NCBI GenBank assembly: GCA_949358305.1
Contig: OX442320.1
Span: 1,118,501-1,182,500 of the forward strand
DNA from: Strigamia acuminata
Taxonomy: Eukaryota > Arthropoda > Chilopoda > Geophilomorpha > Linotaeniidae
Direction of reading: 5' to 3'
DNA: 64,000 nt
Positions 19,500 through 28,856 of the stretch are shown one piece after another. Position 1 is the first letter of the stretch; each line of letters opens with the position of its first letter. Made by a program: the position numbers and the translations under genes. The notes below the pieces were generated by a model, which was given only the letters and a program-made list of their open reading frames with translations, was not told where the DNA came from and did not search any database.

Positions 19500-20268
19500 C
19501 GCTTCTGTATTTATATTTATACTTATTTTTAATTTTTATTTGTAAATGAAAATGTGTAATTCTAAAAGTTAAAATGTATTAAAACAATCCATCAGAAAAA
19601 TGAAATGAATTCTTATTTAAAATTGGTTTAATACATTTCAATATTAATAGCATTAAACATTTTAATTAAAACAATTTAACCTTTTAACAATTTCATTTTA
19701 AATTGTATTTTATTTGAAATAGTTTTCTGCATTTATATTTCTACTTATTTTTTATTTGTATTTGTAAATGAAAATGTTTAATGCTATTACTGTTGAAATG
19801 TATTAAAACAAGTTTAAATGAGAATTCATTTGCCTGGAGGAAATTTTTTATTTTCAAATGTGGCCTAGTTAATAGGCAAGTGTAATTCTAAAAGTTAAAA
19901 TGTATTAAAACATTCCACCAGAAAAAAAATCAAATGAATTCTCATTTAAAATAGTTTTAATACATTTCAACATTAATAGCATTTAACATTTTTATTTACA
20001 AATAAAATTTTTATTTAGGAAATTTTAATTAAATCAATTTAACCTTTTAACAATTTCATCTTTTTAAATTGTATTTTATTTTAAATAGTTTTCTGCATTT
20101 ATATTTATACTTATTTTTTATTTGTGTATATAAATGAATCAGAATTTTTTCAGTTGATCAATGACTCTGAATCATGAAGGAGTGGAAAACCTATGCCCAA
20201 ATTTCTAATTTTTCAAAATACTTTTATATAAAAAATGAAAATCCATTTAGATTCGCTCTGTGCTTCAA
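19500..20268. repeat. AT-rich block of direct and inverted repeats left of the Polinton polymerase
   Basis: No gene is visible. Bases 19764-19832 and 19931-19999 form an inverted pair of 69 bp with roughly 85-90% match, and 19605-19665 is a direct copy of the second arm. Further direct repeats link 19555 to 19880 (tgtaattctaaaagttaaaa), 19675 to 20037 (tttaaccttttaacaatttc) and 19505, 19727 and 20094. It could be Polinton terminal sequence or a small palindromic transposon. Confidence 0.6.
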
Positions 20269-23200
20269 ATGAATAGATACAAAAACAAGAAATGCGTTGA
20301 GTTTTTGAAAGGAAAAAGAGAAAATGGACATTTATCTAAGGATTTCAAGTTAAACATCAAGTTGGAACAACTCTTGGCGAAATGCCGAGAATATGATGAT
20401 TTTGTGAACATTGAGCCACGTCCGTATTACCTTTTCAAAAATATCTTTGACGGCCAAGTGCGTGAGTACATTGTCGAATTTGACGAAAGGATTTTTGACA
20501 TAGAAGACGTGATGAAAGATGCCACTCCAAACATCCGTGCATTGGCAGCAGAAGTTGCAGCTGACATGAATTCGTGCAAAGTGAGCGTTATGATGCTATT
20601 GAGATATCGGCATTCCCTGAACTCGTCGACTGATCTTCATAAATGGTACCTGGCCGATCCGTTCGTGATGCATTCGGACGATGTTGACCACATTCTGGAT
20701 TCGGCTGCAAAAGAACTGGCCATACAAAATGCCGAATTTGTCGAAACTCACGACTATTTATATTACCTTTGTGTGGACAAGATTAAAATTGGTTTTGGTG
20801 CTTTACACCAGAAAGGTGGATGGTATAAAGATGTTCCGACAATTCCGTTGAGTATGAAAAACGATTTACCGGTCGTCATTCGCAATAAGAAAGCGGTTTT
20901 GACTTTTAAAATTGAGTTGCAAAAGTCTTTTGTTTGGGCCGTTCTTGCATGTATACATCCTACAGCTAATCATCCCGAACATGTACCAAATTACTTGAAG
21001 TATGAGCACGAATTGAATTTGCAAAGCTTTGAATTTCCATTGACTTACAGAAACGTAGAAAAATTCCAGTTGCAGAATCCCGATATCGAAGTGACTATTT
21101 ATTTTTGGGTCAGCAATCGCGTGCAAAGATACGTGAGCGTACACAGAAACAGGAAACATCACGTCGATCTATTCTTCTATGGAAACAATTGCTACGGACT
21201 TGTGAGGAATCTAAAACGTTTGCTTGGTTATTTTCCGTGTCACTACTGCGACAACCAATTCAAGAACATTGTGGGTAGAGACAAACACCTGTCAGTATTC
21301 CACTCCGTTCCCGAAGAATCGTCCTATCAGGAACTGGATGAACATCTGCGCAGCAAAAAGGCCGTTGTAAATGTCCAGAACTCTGATCAAAAAAGTTTTT
21401 TGTGGTCCGTATTGGCTGCCTTATATCCGGCGCCCGACCATGTTAGCAGAGCGGGATATTACGTACAGTTTTTGGACAAACTCAACCTCGAAGGGCTAGT
21501 TTTTCCCGTGGGGCCGAAAGAAGTGCTTACGTTCGAAAGACGAAATGAAAGTTTGAACATTAATGTATTCGAGTTGCTGCCCACGTCACGGATTGTCCCG
21601 ATAAAAGTGAATATTCAGACAAACCGCCTTACCACTATTAATCTACTGAAGAAACAAAATCATTACATGTGGATCAAGGATTTCTCACGACTCATGAGCG
21701 TCGGTGATGGCCACAAGAGGTATTATTGCATGAACTGTATGAACGGGTATTCCAGCGCTAAAGTGCTTGTTAAGCATAAACGATACTGCGGAAAAAACAC
21801 TCCCTCCGCCACTAAATGCCCCGAAGAAGGAACGATCTGTACGTTCAAAAGTGAAAAAAAAAAATATCCTGTACCGTACGTTTGCTACGCTGATTTTGAG
21901 GCATTCTTAGTGCCTGAAGTGGAGATCAAACCCACTTTACATTCGATCACCATTAATTCTCACGAGCCGTGTGGTTATTCGTTTAAAGTGGTGTGCACGG
22001 AGAACGAAGCTTATTCCAGACCGTTACAGCTGTACAGAGGTCCGGATGCCGTCGATCATTTTTTGCAATCGTTGCGTGCAGAAATTAAAGCCGTGGTTTG
22101 TCAATTTTCCCAATTGGAAAGACAATTCAATACCAAAATGATGACTCCATTTGAATGGAACGCATTTAGAAATGCAACAACTTGTTTCTTATGCGATGGC
22201 GAGTTCTCCAAAGCTGAAGGATGGACTAAAGTCTTGGATCACAACCATTTCACTAGAAAGTTTCGCGGAGCCGCACACGGCAAATGTAACCTCAACTACC
22301 ATTGGCAGAGATCTGTGCCGGTAGTTTTCCATAATGGGAAAAGGTATGATTTTCATTTGATATTCCCACATTTGACCGTCGAGACAGAAAAAGTGACCGT
22401 CATCGCCGAAAACTCGGAATTATACAAATCTTTCACGCTGAGAATCAATACCAGCGATGATCCAAAAGTGCCCCGTAAAGTTACGTTAAAATTCTTGGAT
22501 AGTTTCCAATTTCTCGCGAGCAGTTTATCCAATTTGGCTAAAAATCTAGAGAAGTCGCAGTTTGTTGTCTTTCGAAGCGAGTTTAAGGGCGAGGAAATTG
22601 ATTTTCTTAAGAGGAAAGGAGTATACCCTTACAGATATATGACCGGTTGGTCAAAATTTCAAGAAGATAAACTTCCGCCGATAGAAGAATTTGAGAACAT
22701 ATCCGACGACGATTACCAATATGCCCAGTTAGTTTGGAAAACGTTGGGAATTAAAAACATGGGCGAATATCACGATTTATATCTGAAGACCGACACTCTG
22801 TTGTTGGCGGATATATTCGAACAGTTTAGGAAAATGTGTTTGAATCATTACAAGCTAGACCCCTGTCATTATATCACGTTTCCGAGTCTGTCTTGGGACG
22901 CGGCGCTGCTCATCACCAAAGTTAAATTGGAACTTCTGTCTGATCCAGATATGTACATGTTTGTCGAACAAGGAATAAGAGGCGGTGTTGCCACGATCAG
23001 TCAACGCTACGCCAAAGCTAATAATCCTCTTCTGGCATCGGGGTACGATTGTGAGAAACCAGAGAGTTACATCGTCTATTTGGATGCAAATTCCATGTAT
23101 TCCTGGGCAATGAGCAAACCGTTACCTGTTGGAAAGTTTGCCTTCGACAATAATTTAGCCGAATGGACGCAAGAAAGGATTTTGAAAATGGGAGAGAACG

Positions 23201-24288
23201 ATACGACGGGGTGCATCTTGGAAGTGGATTTGGGATATCCGCAAGAACTGCACTTGTCCCACAATTGTCTGCCTTTGGCTCCGGAAATGATACGTTCTGC
23301 GGACGACACTTGTCCAAGATTAATCCCGCATTTGCAAGGTCGTTGTAATTACATTCTGCATTACAGAGCTCTGCAATTGTACTTGTCCCTGGGCATAAGG
23401 TTGATGAAAATAAAAAAAGTGCTGACGTTTGAGCAAAAACCGTGGCTGGCCAAGTATATCGAACAGAATATTGAGAAACGGAAGTCCGCTACCAGTGATT
23501 TTGAGCAGGAATTGGCGAAACTCTCTAACAACTCGGTCTTTGGAAAAACCTTGCAAGACGTGAGGAAATATAGACAATTTTATCTGGTGAATAATCAGAA
23601 AGACTGGGATAAACACCTCAACCACGCCGGTTTCAAAGGATTTAAAGTTTTAAATAAAGATCTGATTTTGGTTGAACGCCGAAAGCTGGAATTGACGTTA
23701 GACAAACCTATTTACAGCGGATTAACTATCCTGGACTTGTCTAAATGCTTGCTATATGACTTTCATTACAACGTCATGAAAAAAAAATTCTCAGGCAAGC
23801 TGAGATTGCTGATGACAGATACGGATAGTTTGATGTATGAAATAGAAGCTCCGTCGGTCTACTCGTTCTTCAGAGAAGAAATACCACAAGTGATGGATCT
23901 GTCTAATTACAACCCACCTGATGGTAGGAACAGGCGCGTCATAGGATGTTTCAAAGACGAGACCGCCGGCGAGCCGATAGAAGAGTTTGTAGGGCTAAGA
24001 GCCAAATGCTACGCATATAACGTGAATGGGAAAACGAGCATGCGATGTAAAGGTATAAAGAAGGCCGTCGTGGAGCAAGAGCTGGACTTGGAGGCGTACA
24101 AGAAGATATTGTTCGGAGAACGGGAGGCCCACAGATTGAAATTTGAAACGATCAAATCAAAACTGCACGTTCTCACAACGGTCGAGGTGGACAAATTGGC
24201 ATTGTCGGCAAAAGACAAGAAACGAGTGATATTAGATGATTGTATTCATACTTTGGCTTATGGTTACGTAAGCTTGGCGGAGGATTAA
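20269..24288 (+). CDS. Polinton family B DNA polymerase (protein-primed type)
   Basis: Replicates the element. The start is the first in-frame ATG (20269), giving 1,339 codons; the frame also opens at a GTG at 20260. Residues about 216-345 and 372-505 are two related modules, each beginning QKSF[VL]W[AS]VLA and ending in a Cys/His finger (CHYCDNQF...H; CMNCMNGY...C). Then come the exonuclease I motif ADFEAF (near 542), an HNH-like cysteine segment with LDHNHFTRKFRGAAHGKCNLNY (near 660), exonuclease II with NGKRYDFHL (near 690), polymerase A DANSMYS (near 938), B NNSVFGKT (near 1087) and C TDTDSLMY (near 1184). All catalytic acidic residues I looked for are present. The length is usual for animal Polintons. 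The terminal protein and integrase partner are not seen. Confidence 0.93.
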   Translation: MNRYKNKKCVEFLKGKRENGHLSKDFKLNIKLEQLLAKCREYDDFVNIEPRPYYLFKNIFDGQVREYIVEFDERIFDIEDVMKDATPNIRALAAEVAADMNSCKVSVMMLLRYRHSLNSSTDLHKWYLADPFVMHSDDVDHILDSAAKELAIQNAEFVETHDYLYYLCVDKIKIGFGALHQKGGWYKDVPTIPLSMKNDLPVVIRNKKAVLTFKIELQKSFVWAVLACIHPTANHPEHVPNYLKYEHELNLQSFEFPLTYRNVEKFQLQNPDIEVTIYFWVSNRVQRYVSVHRNRKHHVDLFFYGNNCYGLVRNLKRLLGYFPCHYCDNQFKNIVGRDKHLSVFHSVPEESSYQELDEHLRSKKAVVNVQNSDQKSFLWSVLAALYPAPDHVSRAGYYVQFLDKLNLEGLVFPVGPKEVLTFERRNESLNINVFELLPTSRIVPIKVNIQTNRLTTINLLKKQNHYMWIKDFSRLMSVGDGHKRYYCMNCMNGYSSAKVLVKHKRYCGKNTPSATKCPEEGTICTFKSEKKKYPVPYVCYADFEAFLVPEVEIKPTLHSITINSHEPCGYSFKVVCTENEAYSRPLQLYRGPDAVDHFLQSLRAEIKAVVCQFSQLERQFNTKMMTPFEWNAFRNATTCFLCDGEFSKAEGWTKVLDHNHFTRKFRGAAHGKCNLNYHWQRSVPVVFHNGKRYDFHLIFPHLTVETEKVTVIAENSELYKSFTLRINTSDDPKVPRKVTLKFLDSFQFLASSLSNLAKNLEKSQFVVFRSEFKGEEIDFLKRKGVYPYRYMTGWSKFQEDKLPPIEEFENISDDDYQYAQLVWKTLGIKNMGEYHDLYLKTDTLLLADIFEQFRKMCLNHYKLDPCHYITFPSLSWDAALLITKVKLELLSDPDMYMFVEQGIRGGVATISQRYAKANNPLLASGYDCEKPESYIVYLDANSMYSWAMSKPLPVGKFAFDNNLAEWTQERILKMGENDTTGCILEVDLGYPQELHLSHNCLPLAPEMIRSADDTCPRLIPHLQGRCNYILHYRALQLYLSLGIRLMKIKKVLTFEQKPWLAKYIEQNIEKRKSATSDFEQELAKLSNNSVFGKTLQDVRKYRQFYLVNNQKDWDKHLNHAGFKGFKVLNKDLILVERRKLELTLDKPIYSGLTILDLSKCLLYDFHYNVMKKKFSGKLRLLMTDTDSLMYEIEAPSVYSFFREEIPQVMDLSNYNPPDGRNRRVIGCFKDETAGEPIEEFVGLRAKCYAYNVNGKTSMRCKGIKKAVVEQELDLEAYKKILFGEREAHRLKFETIKSKLHVLTTVEVDKLALSAKDKKRVILDDCIHTLAYGYVSLAED

Positions 24289-24304
24289 TATGACGATGAT
24301 TAGT

Positions 24305-25944
24305 TTAATCGTCCCATTTACTACGATCGAATCTGCAATACACGAGGGCGTAAACTTGTATTTCCGGACTCCAATTGGTGACAGTAGATATTCTAATGTG
24401 ATCGTTATCATCAAAATCTACTTTTTTCTCTAAATTGTACGTTCTAAAACATACCGGCATTTTACGTGGTGTTTTTGTAACATCTGTACGTGGAATATGG
24501 AACGTTCGACCATTCCCGTTAATAGACAAGATAAACTCAAACTCGTTAGGTATTACTGTGTATTCTGCTGTAGTAGCATACATGTATAAACTGATTCGCG
24601 TTATATGCCCGTAATGAGGAGTATAAAACTGTCCATTATGTGCAAATAATTTCCATTCTTCGGACACCTTCAAAAACCAATTGGTCCGTTGCGAATGTAC
24701 AAACCCTAGCACTAAATCGGCCTGTTCTTCTACTTCAGGAATATTTAGATTTGATATTTTGTCTTCTAATTCCGTCAATTTCTTATTAACTTCTATTTTG
24801 TTCGCTTCGATGTTAGAATTTAACGTGGCTTCTACCGTATCGACAGTCCCGGCCAAAGCAGCCGGAGCAAAACTTGATTCGTCAACGCTCGGAATTGCGC
24901 TAATTTTTGATATTTCTTCTTGAACGGATGTCAAAATGGACAACATGTTTTCCTGCAACGTTATTATTTGTTCGTTGGCTAATTTGATTTTATCGGTAAC
25001 CTCGTTGACGCTCGTTTGCATTTTATCTGACTTTACGGAATTTTCGTCTACGTACTCGTTTAATTTAAGTTTAGTCTCGTCCAGATCTTTTTGTATGGCA
25101 GTACTGACTGTGCCTAGCTCCGCTTTCGCCGCTTCAATTTTGGTTTTTAAGTCTTCCGTACTTTCGCTACTAACACCAAATTTTGCGGGTAAAGCTTTGA
25201 TTTTGGTTTGCAAGGCTTTAACCTCATTTTCCACACTTTTTTCTAACTTTTTTATATCATCCTGTGCTTGTTTTATCTTGTCATTTGATGCCTCGATGTT
25301 GGTTCTGATTTTGTCCACGTCTAAGTTCTGGATTTTGGTTTCTACTTCATCCAATGCTTCGTTTATTTTTGTATCATAATCGGTTTTATTCTGGATTAAG
25401 CTATTAGTCAACGTCTCCAACCCAGTCTTTAAATCTTCGATCGCAGATTCCAACTCGGATTTAACGTCATTATCAAGTCTTTGATTTTGATTTCTAATGC
25501 GCTTATTTGTTTTTCGTCAACTTCTACACCACCGGAAGCAGTCGCATTATCTACTAATATCTTAATGTTCGCTTCTAATTCTTTAATTTTCTTAATCAAA
25601 TCTTGTTCCAACGTTCCATATTTTATAGTAGCATAGGCAATATCATTTTTGAGTTTATCAATATCCTCCGTATCAATTCCTTCGCCTTGCCCCGTTAGCT
25701 TAGTAGCTTGATCTTGTACGGTACGTTTTAATGCGTTCAAATCGTTAATTATAGAATCGCAAGCAGCTTTCAGGGCATTTTTAGTCTTTGTGATCTCGTC
25801 AAAAATTTTTTTTTCTAGATCGGATAATGCATCGTAACCAACGTGATCTGCGAGAACCTCATCTACTTCTCGACGTTGACGTTTGCCCAATTTATGCACT
25901 GCGTTAAGACGATAATCGTCTCCTAGTTTATTTACGCTTACCAT
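24305..25944 (-). pseudogene. Coiled-coil fibre-like protein gene, split by a frameshift
   Basis: Two overlapping minus frames, 25944-25429 (171 codons from ATG, MVSVNKLGDDYRLNAVHKLG) and 25453-24305 (382 codons), look like one gene broken by a single-base shift near 25470; the coiled coil continues across the overlap. After a short basic head, about 370 residues form a long heptad-rich coiled coil (IKELEANIKIL, DDIKKLEKSVENEVKAL). A compact end of about 140 residues has aromatic beta-like strands (FVHSQRTNWFLKV, GHITRISLYMYAT). A long stalk plus a globular head suggests a virion fibre or spike, but I do not recognise the family, so this role is inferred from shape and position. The stop lies 17 bases from the convergent polymerase stop. 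Confidence 0.6.
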
Positions 25945-25978
25945 TTTTTTAATAGAAGGGAAAAAAACTATTTTTTAA

Positions 25979-26320
25979 TTATTTTTTTTCTTCTTTCCTC
26001 CATTTTTTTAAAACATATAAGCACAAATGGCCGCAAGTAATTTCGTCAAAATTTTGATACTGATTGTAATTGTATTTTATGTTATCTCCCAGATAATCGT
26101 ATAATTCCAACGGGGGTGGCAAGTCTCCGAAACTATCGAAGTACAGCTTCTTATTTCCAATTTTACTGTATGCCACCCAATGACTTCCGCTTTCGTGGTG
26201 CGTGTTCAAATTAATAATTCCACATTCTTTCGATCGTGGTTTGACGGGTAAAGTATCTCTCGAAAACACTCCTCTAAAAAATGAAATTTTCATTCGTCTG
26301 GCCAGTTCCTCCAACTGCAA
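25979..26320 (-). CDS. Adenain-like cysteine protease of the Polinton
   Basis: Maturation protease of Polinton and adenovirus type. The sequence has the expected order of catalytic residues: His in GSHWVAYSK, Asp in LYFDSFGDLPPP, Gln in the following NQYQNF segment and Cys in TCGHLCLYVLKKW. The listed start is a TTG; the first ATG in frame is at 26293 (MKISFFRGVF), which would drop the usual N-terminal helix. The frame stays open upstream through the end of the neighbouring gene as far as a run of ten A (minus strand), with no ATG, so the true start is unclear. A -1 slip on that A-run within the upstream gene would enter this frame. Length is near 105-115 residues. Confidence 0.85.
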   Translation of the reverse strand: MQLEELARRMKISFFRGVFSRDTLPVKPRSKECGIINLNTHHESGSHWVAYSKIGNKKLYFDSFGDLPPPLELYDYLGDNIKYNYNQYQNFDEITCGHLCLYVLKKWRKEEKK

Positions 26321-26334
26321 CGAATCTAGCGGTT

Positions 26335-26802
26335 TTATTTTTTTGTCATCAGTGAGCCGTAAGGTTTCAAGTAAAAACCTTTTCCAGACTTGCGTTTCCG
26401 CGATTTTTTTTTTGCGAATTGCATTCCTTTACCTTCTGAAACTGCATTATGACGTTTTGTCTCATCGAGCATTCTCTTGTTGGTTTTTGCCTCATCGACA
26501 GCTTTGGCAATTCCTGCCGCACCGCCAGCGAGACCGCCTAAAGCCCCCAATAGTGGAAGTAACAAAGGGAAAAATCCGCCAGATTGTTTAATTTGATTCG
26601 AAGGTATACTCAAAGTCATGCCTTTCTTTTTAGAGCCGGCTTTTTTGATCTTGTTTATTTGTCTATCCGTAAGAGACAAGCCATGATTGCCGTTTAATTG
26701 TTTGTATTTCAATCTTAAATGCAAGGGTATCTTTTTTTTGACAGACTTGGATATTTTTCGTTGTTGATTCGGAGATAGATTCACTTTATGTATCTTATAC
26801 AT
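26335..26802 (-). CDS. Small basic virion-type protein with a hydrophobic glycine-rich segment
   Basis: 155 codons from an ATG (MYKIHKVNLSPNQQRKISKS). It has a lysine-rich N-terminus, a central segment GGFFPLLLPLLGALGGLAGG, a helical KAVDEAKTNKRMLDETKRH stretch, and a basic tail ending GKGFYLKPYGSLMTKK. The pattern of hydrophobic GG-PLL segment plus LKPYG tail recurs in the minor virion or core-type protein of animal Polintons, comparable in position and composition to adenovirus pVI/pX proteins. I infer a membrane-active or DNA-condensing minor capsid role. It lies directly upstream of the protease, as in relatives, and contains an A10 run near 26404-26413. Confidence 0.65.
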   Translation of the reverse strand: MYKIHKVNLSPNQQRKISKSVKKKIPLHLRLKYKQLNGNHGLSLTDRQINKIKKAGSKKKGMTLSIPSNQIKQSGGFFPLLLPLLGALGGLAGGAAGIAKAVDEAKTNKRMLDETKRHNAVSEGKGMQFAKKKSRKRKSGKGFYLKPYGSLMTKK

Positions 26803-26804
26803 TT

Positions 26805-26879
26805 TTTATTTCTTTTTTTATATACGTATATATTATTTTATATATATTTATTTATATATATTATATATTATATATATAT

Positions 26880-26912
<33 letters not shown>

Positions 26913-27057
26913 ATATATTATATATATTTATATATATTTTATATACGTATATATTATTATATATATATTATATATTATATATATTTATATATATTTTATA
27001 TACGTATATATTATTTTATATATATTTATTTATATATATTATATATTATATATATAT

Positions 27058-27090
<33 letters not shown>

Positions 27091-27140
27091 ATATATTATA
27101 TATATTTATATATATTTTATATACGTATATATTATTTTAA
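26805..27140. repeat. AT dinucleotide-rich satellite with higher-order repeat
   Basis: Almost pure A/T between two Polinton genes. The only G/C bases are in the repeated tacgta motif, seen at about 26824, 26943, 27001 and 27121. Spacings of about 120, 58 and 120 bp reveal a 178-bp higher-order unit. A 119-codon plus-strand frame across it is low-complexity Tyr/Ile and not a gene. Confidence 0.85.
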
Positions 27141-27143
27141 AAT

Positions 27144-28463
27144 CTAATATAATACTTCGATTTTACCCTTGTCTAATTTCATAGTCATTAGTCTATCGCT
27201 TATTATGAAAGCGTAGGCTTTAGTGTCGGCAGGAACGGTTTCCGCAAATTTCATTTTTATTTGCACGTCCATTATTCCGGTTTTCATTCTTTCGCTTTGT
27301 TTCGTGCAATCTATTACGATGAGCGGGTATATATTTCCGTACTCAAAAGTATTAAACGGTAAATCGTCGGCACCGTAATAGTCTTTTCTAAATTGAATGC
27401 AACTTTCTAAGAATTTACAGAAATTGGCTTTCTTAAAATCATTGTTACTGTCCAGATAAGGATATCGTTCCGAATTTAAGTAGGCATGAACTTCCGTTAC
27501 ATTGCAGTTATCAAATGTGGCTGGATTTTTTAATTGGTCGTCTCTTTTATTCGTTTGTAAAGCCACGATGATGTAACGTGGTTTTTCTGACGTGCTGGTT
27601 GTTACCACTCTCCACGCGTGTTCCTTACTTTGTGCCACGTCTGTCATTTCGAACGACCAATGTCGGAAAGCTAATGGAACGTTCACCCCTCTATCTATGG
27701 CAGTGAGTAATCTATTCTTTTGGATATCGGACGGTAAGACGTGCGGCATCAACCAATATAACTGTTCGATGATAATTTTTCCAACGGGGGTGTTTACTTT
27801 TGGGGCGGAACCGGACTGTATCGCTTTAAAAATGGCATCGTTGTCGTGAGTTCGCATTAAGGTCAAAACTTGTTTGGCACCATATATGATTTTCGTATAG
27901 TCTTCAAAAAATCCCATTAAATGTGTTAACGGTACTAACAAAGAGAACGATCCTTTGGGCGTTGGCATTATGTTGTAAAATATTCTACGTTCTAGAAAAG
28001 CGGGATTAAGAGTATCCGATGCTTCGCCCTTGTGATGATCTACTATCCATCCCATATTTCCGCTCGAATTTTGGAGCTGTTTGTACGTTAGTAAGCCCTT
28101 AATAGTGGTAGCATAACCCGGATAATTTATTTCGTCTATTAATTTATCACCTATGTGATATTTCATGTTGCTGAACAAAAATGGCATAAAGTTATTTCCT
28201 AACGTTATTATATGGTCTTGTTCATCAGCTTGAGCGATAAGGTCTGTACCATCCGCTTTCACTAATCTTCCTGTTATGCAGACGTAACTTTTATGAGGGT
28301 GAGTCCATACATCTTCGTTTTGAATGATTAATCGAATTTCGGAATTCACATTATTTAAATTAGTTCCTATAATAGGATAATATTCGTGGTAGTTGTAGGC
28401 ATTAACAGATTCATCGACGACGAATGGTTGTTCGACATCCAAATAATTCTCGGAGACTTGCAT
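27144..28463 (-). CDS. Polinton capsid-like protein (probable double jelly-roll major capsid)
   Basis: 439 codons from an ATG (MQVSENYLDVEQPFVVDESV). The C-terminal third has the conserved pattern KPRYIIVALQTNK, a cysteine-containing TFDNCNVTEVHAYLNSERYPY strand region, and YPLIVIDCTKQSE, which I recognise from a protein family encoded next to polB in arthropod and hydra Polinton-type elements. The N-terminal half (HEYYPIIGTNLNNVNSEIRL, NNFMPFLFSNMKYHIGD) is beta-rich. The major capsid assignment rests on family context and size and on its position next to the penton-like gene; it is short for a Polinton hexon, so a minor capsid role remains possible. Confidence 0.65.
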   Translation of the reverse strand: MQVSENYLDVEQPFVVDESVNAYNYHEYYPIIGTNLNNVNSEIRLIIQNEDVWTHPHKSYVCITGRLVKADGTDLIAQADEQDHIITLGNNFMPFLFSNMKYHIGDKLIDEINYPGYATTIKGLLTYKQLQNSSGNMGWIVDHHKGEASDTLNPAFLERRIFYNIMPTPKGSFSLLVPLTHLMGFFEDYTKIIYGAKQVLTLMRTHDNDAIFKAIQSGSAPKVNTPVGKIIIEQLYWLMPHVLPSDIQKNRLLTAIDRGVNVPLAFRHWSFEMTDVAQSKEHAWRVVTTSTSEKPRYIIVALQTNKRDDQLKNPATFDNCNVTEVHAYLNSERYPYLDSNNDFKKANFCKFLESCIQFRKDYYGADDLPFNTFEYGNIYPLIVIDCTKQSERMKTGIMDVQIKMKFAETVPADTKAYAFIISDRLMTMKLDKGKIEVLY

Positions 28464-28477
28464 CGTCGCTATTTTTT

Positions 28478-28677
28478 AATTACTTAATATATATATATTT
28501 TTTTTTAAAAAGAATTACTTAATTAATTACTTAATATATATTTTTTTAAAAAAGAATTACTTAATTAATTACTTAATATATATATTTTTTTTAAAAAGAA
28601 TTACTTAATTAATTACTTAATATATATTTTTTTAAAAAGAATTACGGTACTTAATTAATTACTTAATATATATTTTT
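28478..28677. repeat. Five-copy 45-bp AT-rich tandem repeat
   Basis: The motif ttacttaatatata recurs at about 28480, 28527, 28569, 28613 and 28659, each followed by a T-run, an A-run and gaattac. Units are 42-47 bp. It fills the gap between the capsid-like gene and the next small ORF; the T-run/A-run pairs are self-complementary. Confidence 0.85.
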
Positions 28678-28839
28678 TTAAAAAGAATTTATATATTCTC
28701 GATTATCTGGCCGTATCGAAGACTTTATAATTTTTATATTTCCACCTCTAATCGATGAGGGTGTCTTGACAGTGGCAGTGTTGGAGCTGGTGCTGGGGGT
28801 ATTACTTGCCGTTACATTCTTATTAAAAATTAACGGCAT
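28678..28839 (-). CDS. Small 53-aa ORF in the Polinton capsid cluster
   Basis: ATG at 28839 (MPLIFNKNVTASNTPS) through a TAA at 28678. It has a Ser/Thr-rich N-terminus and a basic SIRGGNIKIIKSSIRPDN centre. It lies in line with the neighbouring minus-strand genes, 17 bases from the stop of the penton-like gene, and takes up most of the non-repetitive DNA between that gene and the 45-bp repeat. I recognise no domain. Its placement and base composition, less AT-rich than the repeat beside it, are the only arguments that it is real. Confidence 0.4.
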   Translation of the reverse strand: MPLIFNKNVTASNTPSTSSNTATVKTPSSIRGGNIKIIKSSIRPDNREYINSF

Positions 28840-28856
28840 GTTTTTTTAATTACGCT

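Noticed and set aside
26788-27147. 119-codon plus-strand frame, mostly Tyr and Ile
   Set aside because: It arises from the TATA satellite alone and has no complexity or start context.
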